Assembly (NCBI GenBank): GCA_004296815.1 | Contig: SCVT01000402.1 | Coordinates: 1 to 16,990 of the forward strand | Direction: 5' to 3' | Length of the DNA stretch: 16,990 bases | DNA from: Reyranella sp. | Lineage (GTDB): Bacteria > Pseudomonadota > Alphaproteobacteria > Reyranellales > Reyranellaceae | Shown here: one piece after another, positions 1 through 5,615 of the stretch | How the letters are laid out: every line of letters begins with the position of its first letter | Position numbering within the stretch: the first letter of the stretch is position 1 | Translations under genes and position numbers: made by a program | The notes under the pieces: generated by a model | What the model was told of the DNA's origin: nothing | Seen by the model: only the letters and a program-made list of their open reading frames with translations | Database searches by the model: none

Positions 1-418
1 CGGCGATGGTCGCCTCGCCGAAGGCCACGTTCATCACCACGTTGGCGGTCTTGCGGCCGACGCCGGGCAGCGCCTGCAGCTCCTCGTGCGTCTTCGGCAC
101 CTCGCCGCCGTGCCGCTCGAGCAGGAGATGGCTGAGGGCGATCACGTTCTTGGCCTTGTTGCGAAACAGACCGATCGTCTTGATGTGGTCGATCAGCTTC
201 CTTTCACCGAGCGCCACCATCTCGGCCGGCGTCTTGATGACCTTGAACAGCGGCCCGGTGGCGCGGTTGACGCCGATATCGGTCGCCTGCGCCGAGAGCA
301 CGACCGCGACCAGGAGCTGGTAGACGTTGTCGTACTCCAGCTCCGTCTCGGGCTCCGGCATCGCCTGCTTGAGGCGTGCGAAGAACTCGGGGATGACGGC
401 GGTCTTCATCAGGGCCAT
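1..418 (-). CDS. nth: Endonuclease III, N-terminal part (cut by window edge)
   Basis: Base-excision-repair DNA glycosylase/AP lyase that removes oxidised pyrimidines. The gene runs off the left edge; 139 codons from the start are visible. The sequence shows the SAQATD motif (residues 42-47) and the helix-hairpin-helix LPGVGRKTA (about 117-125), whose Lys123 corresponds to the catalytic lysine of the family. The catalytic aspartate and the four cluster-binding cysteines would lie beyond the edge, so an intact protein cannot be confirmed. The start at 418 gives MALMKTAVIPEFF; an in-frame ATG at 409 is an alternative. Only a weak GAAG lies upstream of 418. The gene is head to head with a DUF2244 gene with 13 bp between the two start codons, so the two promoters must reach into each other's coding sequence or lie elsewhere. 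This pairing is commonly seen in alphaproteobacteria. Confidence 0.96.
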   Translation of the reverse strand, partial: MALMKTAVIPEFFARLKQAMPEPETELEYDNVYQLLVAVVLSAQATDIGVNRATGPLFKVIKTPAEMVALGERKLIDHIKTIGLFRNKAKNVIALSHLLLERHGGEVPKTHEELQALPGVGRKTANVVMNVAFGEATIA

Positions 419-431
419 ATAGCTTCATAGC

Positions 432-926
432 ATGACCGAAACGCCCCTTCCGGCGGTCCGTTACGCCACGGCCCTCGCGCCGCACCGCAGCCTGTCGCCC
501 CTGGGCTTCCGCTGGCTGATCCGCGGTGCCATCGCGGTCAACCTGCTGTTCGGCGTGCCGATGCTGGTGATGGGCGCCTGGCCGGTGCTGGGCTTCCTCG
601 GCCTCGACGTCGTGCTGCTCTGGTGGCTGTTCAAGCGCTCCTATCTCGACGCACGGCGCAGCGAGACGCTGCTGCTCACCGACCGCGAGCTGATCGTGGC
701 GAGGGTCGCGCCCGACGGTGAGCGCGAGGAGCTTCGGCTCGATGCCTACTGGCTGAAGATCGAGGCGACGGAAGAGCGGCTGGTCGCGACCTCGCGCGGC
801 AACCGCGCCGTGCTCGGACGCTTCCTCAGTCCGCCCGAGCGCCTGCGCGTCGCCGACGAGCTCAAGGCGGCGCTGGTCGAGATGCGCAGCCCGCGCTTCC
901 GCCACGCCTGGGACACCGACGAATAG
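432..926 (+). CDS. DUF2244 domain-containing membrane protein
   Basis: A 164-residue protein of unknown function that fits the DUF2244 family. What can be seen: a short N-terminal stretch with the family-like pattern APHRSLSPLGF (residues 16-26), two close hydrophobic segments at about 28-48 and 50-68 predicted to form a membrane hairpin, and a charged C-terminal domain (about 75-164) rich in Arg/Glu that would be cytoplasmic. No catalytic motif is apparent. The start ATG has no clear Shine-Dalgarno sequence. It lies 13 bp from the divergent nth start, and DUF2244 genes are frequent neighbours of nth in alphaproteobacteria, which supports both the call and the start. Its role is not known. 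The family assignment is by recognition of the pattern, without a profile search. Confidence 0.85.
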   Translation: MTETPLPAVRYATALAPHRSLSPLGFRWLIRGAIAVNLLFGVPMLVMGAWPVLGFLGLDVVLLWWLFKRSYLDARRSETLLLTDRELIVARVAPDGEREELRLDAYWLKIEATEERLVATSRGNRAVLGRFLSPPERLRVADELKAALVEMRSPRFRHAWDTDE

Positions 927-1049
927 CGCGTCCAGTAACGCGTCCGGCGCGTCTTCCCCCGAAGATCGCTTGCCATCTCCTGCCGGGACTGAGCAGGTGG
1001 AGAGATTGGGCACTCCGCTAGAGCCAGGGCGGTCACAGGGAGACGCGAC

Positions 1050-1310
1050 ATGGACAAATCCATGGACGACACCGCTGGCAGCAAGGAACTCGTGTCGATC
1101 GAGAAGAAAATCGCCGAGGCCGAGCGGGAGATCCTCGACCTCAGCAACGCCTATGCGGCCGTCGTGGGCCCGACGGACCTCGTCGGATCCCATCGATCCA
1201 TCTGGTCCGCCCCCGAGGCCTATCGCGATCCCTTCACGGAGGCGACGAAACGGCTCGGCGAGCTGACCGCGAAGCGGCGGGCGCTCAAGAGCACGTTTCA
1301 GCGGCGCTAG
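1050..1310 (+). CDS. Small coiled-coil hypothetical protein (86 aa)
   Basis: I do not recognise this family. The ORF is supported by a good ribosome-binding site (AGGGAGA at 1037-1043, 6 nt before the ATG), by a length that fits the gap before dapB, and by a composition unlike a shadow frame. The product is soluble and charged. Residues about 14-35 (ELVSIEKKIAEAEREILDL and onward) and the C-terminus (about 65-85) form predicted amphipathic helices likely to make a coiled-coil hairpin; the middle is Pro/Ser/Trp-containing. There is no signal peptide or membrane segment. It follows the DUF2244 gene by 123 bp, which contains no clear promoter, and converges with dapB 18 bp away. An in-frame ATG at 1062 is a weaker alternative start. 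Confidence 0.62.
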   Translation: MDKSMDDTAGSKELVSIEKKIAEAEREILDLSNAYAAVVGPTDLVGSHRSIWSAPEAYRDPFTEATKRLGELTAKRRALKSTFQRR

Positions 1311-1328
1311 AGCCCCGCGCCGCAGGCG

Positions 1329-2126
1329 CTAAAGCCCGAGCACGTCCTTCATGCCGTAGAGGCCGGGCTTCTTGCCGTCCAGCCACTTGGCGGCCATCAC
1401 CGCGCCCATCGCATAGCCCTCGCGGCTGAAAGCGCGATGCGTCAGCTCGAGCCGCTCGCCGGCCGAGGCGAAGTAGACCGTATGGAAGCCCACCTCCTCG
1501 CCGCCGCGGAGCGTGGCGAAGCCGACCTCTCCTGTGGGCCGCGCGCCGGTATGGCCGTCGCGGCTGCGGCGCCAGACCTTCTCCAGCTCGACCTTGCGGC
1601 CTGCCGCAGCGGAGCGGCCGAGCGCGAGCGCGGTGCCGGAGGGCGCGTCGATCTTGTGGCGGTGGTGCATCTCCAGCACCTCGATGTCGTAGGAGGGGTC
1701 GAGCAGCGAGGCGGTCTTCTCCACCAGCGCCATCAGGATGTTGACGCCCAGCGCCATGTTGGCCGCCCACATGATCGGCACCTTCTTGGCCGCCTCGTGG
1801 ATCAGCTTTGTCTGCACCGGATCGAGGCCGGTCGTGCCGATCACCATCGAGACGCCCTTGTCGGCCGCGACCTTGGCGTGCGCGACCGTGGCCTCGGGGA
1901 TCGTGAAGTCGATCACGACGTTGGCGGGGGCGATGGCGTCCACGCTGTTGCCGACGATCTTCACGCCGCACTTCTCGAGGCCCGCGACCTCGCCGGCATC
2001 GCGGCCCAGCGCGTTGCTGTTGGGCGCTTCGCCGGCCGCGGCCAGCGACACGCCCTCGGTGGCGGCGATGCGGCGCACCAGCATCTGGCCCATGCGCCCG
2101 GCGGCGCCGACGACGGCGATCTTCAT
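1329..2126 (-). CDS. dapB: 4-hydroxy-tetrahydrodipicolinate reductase
   Basis: NAD(P)H-dependent reductase of the diaminopimelate/lysine pathway that acts on the DapA product to give tetrahydrodipicolinate; cytosolic, usually tetrameric. The 265 residues match the usual length. The N-terminal Rossmann fold carries GAAGRMG (residues 7-13). The family signature MHHRHKIDAPSGTA lies at about 153-166; by alignment with the E. coli enzyme (His159, Lys163) the catalytic residues are His154 and Lys158. GTTG (97-100) and NMALGVN (123-129) are also typical. The start at 2126 is preceded by AGGACAGG (2142-2135) with 8 nt spacing. It is monocistronic here, divergent from the DUF3303 gene and convergent with the coiled-coil gene. 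Nothing is missing, and the enzyme should be functional. Confidence 0.98.
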   Translation of the reverse strand: MKIAVVGAAGRMGQMLVRRIAATEGVSLAAAGEAPNSNALGRDAGEVAGLEKCGVKIVGNSVDAIAPANVVIDFTIPEATVAHAKVAADKGVSMVIGTTGLDPVQTKLIHEAAKKVPIMWAANMALGVNILMALVEKTASLLDPSYDIEVLEMHHRHKIDAPSGTALALGRSAAAGRKVELEKVWRRSRDGHTGARPTGEVGFATLRGGEEVGFHTVYFASAGERLELTHRAFSREGYAMGAVMAAKWLDGKKPGLYGMKDVLGL

Positions 2127-2192
2127 GTGTATGACCTGTCCTGAGTGTCTGACGCCTGTATTCTACACACCCGACGAAGCCCGGAGACACGA
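2127..2192. promoter_or_regulatory. Divergent promoter region of dapB and the DUF3303 gene
   Basis: A 66-bp spacer between two start codons must hold the promoters and ribosome-binding sites for both directions. Its most AT-rich part is TGTATTCTACAC around 2157-2168; it reads as a -10-like TATTCT on the plus strand and TAGAAT on the minus strand. GTGTA (2127-2131) and TACAC (2164-2168) form an inverted pair flanking the spacer. No convincing -35 box is seen on either strand, so the exact promoter is not resolved. Confidence 0.35.
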
Positions 2193-2462
2193 ATGCTATT
2201 CATGGTGGTCGAGAAGCTGAAGAACCAGGACGGCAAGGCCGTCTATCGCAAGCTGCAGAAGGGGCGCGGCCTGCCCGACGGGCTGAAGTTCGTGGCGAGC
2301 TACGTCACCGCCGATCTCGGCCGCTGCTTTCAGCTCATGGAGACCGACGACATCACGACCTTCCAGCGCTGGATCGCCGACTGGCAGGAAGTGGTCGAGT
2401 TCGAGGTCGTCCCCGTGGTCGAGGGCAAGACGACCCGGGCGGCCCTGGAGCCTTTGCTTTAA
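2193..2462 (+). CDS. DUF3303-type small protein (89 aa)
   Basis: A small cytosolic protein resembling the DUF3303 family, whose members typically begin MLFMV-E-F/LKN as here (MLFMVVEKLKNQDG). The family is an uncharacterised, probably dimeric alpha/beta (ferredoxin-like) fold; biochemical function is unknown. Features seen: the N-terminal beta strand, a helical segment with VYRKLQKGRGLPDG (residues 17-30), a central FVASYVTADLGRCFQLMET strand pair, and a C-terminal WQEVVEFEVVPVV strand. The start at 2193 is chosen over an upstream in-frame ATG at 2145 because GGAG (2183-2186) sits 6 nt before it and because the protein then begins with the family motif. It is followed by the long structured gap, with no further plus-strand gene. 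Confidence 0.8.
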   Translation: MLFMVVEKLKNQDGKAVYRKLQKGRGLPDGLKFVASYVTADLGRCFQLMETDDITTFQRWIADWQEVVEFEVVPVVEGKTTRAALEPLL

Positions 2463-2816
2463 GGGCTTTCTGGGACTTGCAGGTTCAGCAGGTTTGTGGT
2501 AGGAAATTAACTATCATGGGCCGGTCCTGACCGGGCCCGAACCACCACGCCGGCGGACCCAACCGACCGCATGAGCCTCCCAAGCCGACAGGCCCGGAGG
2601 TGTCCCCGGAGCGGGCTCCGCTCCCTTGTTGAATGAAAGTCGAAAAGACCGGCGACTCTCACGCCGGCCCGACGTGCGGACTGCGACACCTGCTACAAAA
2701 CGGTACGTCGCGGTGTAGCACCCGAGAATCAGAAAGACCGCGCAGATGCGGCATCGGAGCCCCGTCGCAAGCGCGACGGGACGGCGGTGTCGCTGTAGCG
2801 CGGCGTTCGCCGGCCG
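2463..2816. other. Non-coding gap dense in hairpins; candidate structured RNA
   Basis: The 354 bp lie between two convergent genes and hold no ORF with a plausible start and composition. Directly visible: GTGGT (2496-2500) pairs with ACCAC (2541-2545) around an AT-rich loop (AGGAAATTAACTATCAT) and a strong hairpin at 2518-2538 (GGGCC/GGCCC plus GGTC/GACC). Further perfect stems are GGAGCGG/CCGCTCC (2608-2624), CCGGCG/CGCCGG (2649-2667), TGCTACA/TGTAGCA (2691-2720), CCCGTCGC/GCGACGGG (2761-2780) and CGGCG/CGCCG (2801-2812). A possible plus-strand promoter is TTGCAG (about 2477-2482), then 17 nt, then TAGGAA (2500-2505). I do not recognise a known Rfam family: no RNase P, SRP, tmRNA or cobalamin-type landmarks are found. 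It could be a standalone sRNA, a 3' UTR, or a cluster of palindromic repeat elements. Confidence 0.35.
2608..2630 (+). terminator. Possible weak intrinsic terminator downstream of the DUF3303 gene
   Basis: A perfect 7-bp GC stem (GGAGCGG at 2608-2614, CCGCTCC at 2618-2624) with a 3-nt loop is followed by CTTGTT. The T tract is short and interrupted, and the hairpin lies 146 bp beyond the stop codon, so it may instead be one stem of the structured region around it. Confidence 0.3.
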
Positions 2817-4277
2817 TTACTTCCAGGGATCGGCGACCTTGGGCCAGAACGGCGTCTTGCGCTTGGTGTAGGGCCAGCGCGTGACGTCGGGATCGGCGGC
2901 GCCGGGCGTGGCGACGTAGAGGATCTCCTTCGCGACGCCGACGAAGCCGTTATAGAAATGCTGCGCCGACTTCACGATCACCACGCGATAGTCGGCGGGT
3001 TCGGCGCCGACCGCGCGGAAGGCGTCGGCGTGGAAGGTCTGGTTGCGGCGGGTGCAGATCGCCACGTCGACATGCTCCGACGAGAGCAGCGCCATGTTGC
3101 CGAGCGGCGACATCACCGGCCCGTAGGGCTGGTAGACGTCGCGGGCGATCTTCTTGACCGTGACGTCGAGGTCGATCGGCTCGCCGCTCACCGTGCCCGA
3201 CTTGCCGCCGAGCCGCATGCGGATGCGTGCGCCCTCGCCCGCCTCCTCGGCGATCTGGAAGGCCATCGGGTCCCACATGCAGCCGAACAGGGAGGGGCCG
3301 ATCTGGCGCTCGACCAGCGCCTTCAGCACGAAGGTCGAATCGCCCGGCGCGCCGGAGCCGGGATTGTCGGCGCGATCGGCCAGCACCAGCGGGCCCTGGT
3401 TGTGCGAGGCGGCGCGGTCCATCGCCTCATCGACGGTGAGGTACTTGGTGGCGTAGCGCTCGCGGTTGTCCCACAGCTCGCCGGCCAGTTGCTTGGCGAG
3501 CTTCTCGGCCTTTTCCATGTCGCCGTCGGCCACGACGAGGGTGCGGGTGCCGACATCCTCGACGTCGGCGAAGGAGAAACCGTGGCTGAGCGACACCGAG
3601 AGGATGCCGTCCTTGCCTTCGAGCGACTTCATGCGGACCACGAACTCGTTGATCGGCGGCACGGAGGTGCGGTACTGCGCGATCATGCGGCAGTCGTAGC
3701 GCGCCATGACGGGCTTCACCTTGCCGTCGGCGGTGTCGGCGATGATGTCGAACAGCTCGGCCGCGCGCTCCATCGTGTCGGTGTGCGGGTATTCCTTGTA
3801 GCCCACCAGCACGTCGGCACTGTCGAGCATGAGCGCGCTGAGATGGCAGTGCAGGTCGAACTCGGCGCCGATCGCGACCTTGGGCCCGACGATGGCGCGG
3901 ACCTTCGCGAGCAGGTCGCCTTCGCAGTCGTCGTAGCCATCGGCCACCATGGCGCCGTGCACGTTGATCAGCACGGCGTCGAGCGGCAGTGCGGCCTTGA
4001 CGCCCGCCAGCACCTCGTCGCGGAAATCCTCGTAGACCTTGCGCACCGTCGTGCCCGACGGCGCGGCGAAGGTCGCGAGGCCCTCGATCACCGTCCAGCC
4101 GCGCTCCTCGGCCTTCTTGCGCCAGACGTGCATGGGCGCAGTGAAGTTGGTGGGCTCGTGCTTGGTCGCGTCGCCGCGCCAGATGCCGTGCTCCTGGTAG
4201 CCGCGCAGGCCGGTCGGGAACGGCACGAACTGGTTGGTCTCGGTCCCGAGGGCCGCGATGAACACACGCTTGGTCAC
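2817..4277 (-). CDS. M81 (MlrC-like) family metallopeptidase
   Basis: Predicted zinc-dependent hydrolase of the M81 family, whose best-known member, MlrC, degrades linearised microcystin; most relatives have unknown substrates. At 486 residues it has the usual two-domain layout: an N-terminal DUF1485 domain and a C-terminal MlrC_C domain with NPGSGAPGDST. Candidate metal and active-site residues are Glu13 (in TETNQF), His107 (NVHGAM), Asp141/His143/His145 (EFDLHCHLS) and His165 (KEYPHTD). The common HETN motif reads TETN here. There is no signal peptide, so it is cytoplasmic. The start is a GTG at 4277, with AAGGAG (4288-4283) 5 nt upstream; the SD overlaps the tag stop codon, indicating translational coupling. 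Relatives often sit beside dipeptide-type ABC transporters, as here, hinting at processing of an imported peptide-like compound. Confidence 0.93.
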   Translation of the reverse strand: MTKRVFIAALGTETNQFVPFPTGLRGYQEHGIWRGDATKHEPTNFTAPMHVWRKKAEERGWTVIEGLATFAAPSGTTVRKVYEDFRDEVLAGVKAALPLDAVLINVHGAMVADGYDDCEGDLLAKVRAIVGPKVAIGAEFDLHCHLSALMLDSADVLVGYKEYPHTDTMERAAELFDIIADTADGKVKPVMARYDCRMIAQYRTSVPPINEFVVRMKSLEGKDGILSVSLSHGFSFADVEDVGTRTLVVADGDMEKAEKLAKQLAGELWDNRERYATKYLTVDEAMDRAASHNQGPLVLADRADNPGSGAPGDSTFVLKALVERQIGPSLFGCMWDPMAFQIAEEAGEGARIRMRLGGKSGTVSGEPIDLDVTVKKIARDVYQPYGPVMSPLGNMALLSSEHVDVAICTRRNQTFHADAFRAVGAEPADYRVVIVKSAQHFYNGFVGVAKEILYVATPGAADPDVTRWPYTKRKTPFWPKVADPWK

Positions 4278-4279
4278 GA

Positions 4280-4873
4280 TCACTCCTTGGCGCAATGACA
4301 GCCCGCGACATGGTCGTCGACCATGCCCGAGGCCTGCATGAAGGCGTAGCAGATGGTGGAGCCCACGAACTTGAAGCCGGCCTTCTGCAGCGCCTTCGAC
4401 ATGGCGTCGCTCTCCGGCGTCTTGGCCGGCACGCCCTTGAGGTTCTTGGGCCGGTTCTTCTTCGGCTTGCCGCCGACGAAGCTCCACAGGAACTTGGAGA
4501 ACGAGCCCTCGCGCTCCAGCAGGTCGAGATAGGCGCGGGCGTTGCTCACGCTCGCGTCGATCTTGCCCTTGTGGCGGATGATGCCGGGGTCGGCCAGGAG
4601 CTTGGCGAGCTTGGCCGGCGTGTAGCGGGCGATCTTCTTGGGATCGAACCCGTCATAGACCTTGCGATAGTGTTCGCGCTTCCTGAGCACCGTGATCCAC
4701 GACAGGCCCGCCTGGCAGCCTTCGAGCGTCAACAGCTCGAACAGCGCGCGGTCGTCGCGCAGCGGCCGGCCCCATTCCGTGTCGTGGTATTTCTGGTAGA
4801 GCGGGTCTTCCGAAACCCAGCCGCATCTCGGCTTGCCGTCCGCGCCGCTCACTCTATCGTGCTTCCAAACCAT
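4280..4873 (-). CDS. tag: DNA-3-methyladenine glycosylase I
   Basis: Excises 3-methyladenine from alkylated DNA. The protein has 197 residues with the start at 4873. The zinc-snap ligands align exactly with E. coli Tag at a +13 offset: Cys17 (RCGWVSEDPLY), His30 (YHDTEWG), His188 and Cys192 (DDHVAGCHC); the same offset places Glu51 and Trp59 (EGCQAGLSW) at the E. coli Glu38 and Trp46 base-recognition positions. The ATG at 4873 has no clear SD. A GTG at 4852 (codon 8), preceded by GGAAG with a 9-nt spacer, is a credible alternative that still keeps all motifs. The 3' end is only 2 bp from the start of the M81 gene. It diverges from the HAD gene with 16 bp between starts. Confidence 0.97.
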   Translation of the reverse strand: MVWKHDRVSGADGKPRCGWVSEDPLYQKYHDTEWGRPLRDDRALFELLTLEGCQAGLSWITVLRKREHYRKVYDGFDPKKIARYTPAKLAKLLADPGIIRHKGKIDASVSNARAYLDLLEREGSFSKFLWSFVGGKPKKNRPKNLKGVPAKTPESDAMSKALQKAGFKFVGSTICYAFMQASGMVDDHVAGCHCAKE

Positions 4874-4889
4874 GTGAGGAAACTACCCA

Positions 4890-5609
4890 ATGCCCAAGGA
4901 TCTCGCCAATCTCAAGGTCTGCATCTTCGACGTTTTCGGAACCGTCGTGGATTGGCGCGGCAGCCTGATCGAGGACCTGCCCAAGCTCGGCAAGAAGTAC
5001 GGGCTCGAGACCGACTGGACGAGCTTCGCCGACGACTGGCGCGGCCTCTACCAGCCGCAGATGCACCGCGTGCGCAAGGGCGAGCTGCCGTGGACGCGCA
5101 TCGACGACCTCCACAAGGAGGCCTTCGAGATGCTGCTGAAGAAGCGCGGGCTGAAGCATCCCGGTGAGGCGGGCTCGTGGGAGTTCACCCACCTCTGGCA
5201 CAAGCTCCGGCCGTGGCCCGACTCGGTCGAGGGCATCGGCATGATGAAGAAGAAGTACGTCGTGGCCACGCTCAGCAACGGCAACGTCGCCCTGCTGATC
5301 AACATGGCCAAGAACGGCGGCATCCCCTGGGATCACTGTTTCTCGGGCGAGACCTTCCATCACTACAAGCCCGATCCCGAGGCCTATCTCGGCGTGGTCG
5401 ACAGCATGTACCTCAAGCCCGAGCAGGTGATGCTGGTCGCCGCCCACAACGGCGACCTGGCGGCGGCGCAGAAGTGCGGTCTCTCGACGGGCTACGTCAA
5501 CCGCCCCTACGAGCACGGCCCCAATCAGAAGGTCGACTTCAAGGCCGAGGGCGACTGGGACGCCGTCGGCGACACGATCATCGAGGTCGCGAAGAAGATC
5601 GGCTGCTAG
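4890..5609 (+). CDS. HAD hydrolase, haloacid dehalogenase type II-like
   Basis: Cytosolic HAD-superfamily hydrolase of 239 residues. Motif I is FDVFGTVVDW with nucleophile Asp14 and Thr18, motif II is TLSNGN with Ser129, motif III is the lysine of HHYKPDPEAY (Lys160), and motif IV is AAHNGDLAAA with Asp189. The AHN-x-DL pattern and the length fit the (S)-2-haloacid dehalogenase branch rather than phosphatases with DxDxT. I could not place with confidence the substrate-binding arginine of characterised L-2-haloacid dehalogenases, so dehalogenation is an inference. SD GAGGAA (4876-4881) lies 8 nt before the ATG. It diverges from tag and converges with the Tat-type solute-binding protein gene (6 bp between stops), so it is probably monocistronic. 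Confidence 0.87.
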   Translation: MPKDLANLKVCIFDVFGTVVDWRGSLIEDLPKLGKKYGLETDWTSFADDWRGLYQPQMHRVRKGELPWTRIDDLHKEAFEMLLKKRGLKHPGEAGSWEFTHLWHKLRPWPDSVEGIGMMKKKYVVATLSNGNVALLINMAKNGGIPWDHCFSGETFHHYKPDPEAYLGVVDSMYLKPEQVMLVAAHNGDLAAAQKCGLSTGYVNRPYEHGPNQKVDFKAEGDWDAVGDTIIEVAKKIGC

Positions 5610-5615
5610 CTCCGC

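Noticed and set aside
970..1049. Imperfect inverted pair CCTGC/GCAGG and repeated GCGTCC words upstream of the coiled-coil gene
   Set aside because: Short and imperfect; no promoter or terminator can be argued from them.
1317..1329. Small hairpin GCGCC-GCA-GGCGC between the convergent coiled-coil gene and dapB
   Set aside because: Only a 5-bp stem with no T tract on either strand; expected by chance at this GC content.
2516..2530. A four-codon plus-strand frame ATGGGCCGGTCCTGA, possible leader peptide
   Set aside because: AGG and GGAAA precede it, but the ATG runs straight into a strong hairpin and no plus-strand gene follows that a leader could control.
2507..2689. A 60-codon minus-strand frame in the non-coding gap
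   Set aside because: No SD, Arg/Ser-rich composition, and it crosses the strongest hairpins; there is no sign of coding selection.
2958..4298. A 446-codon plus-strand open frame opposite the M81 gene
   Set aside because: Same shadow composition (runs of His, Val, Leu, Gly, Arg), no SD, and fully covered by the M81 coding sequence.
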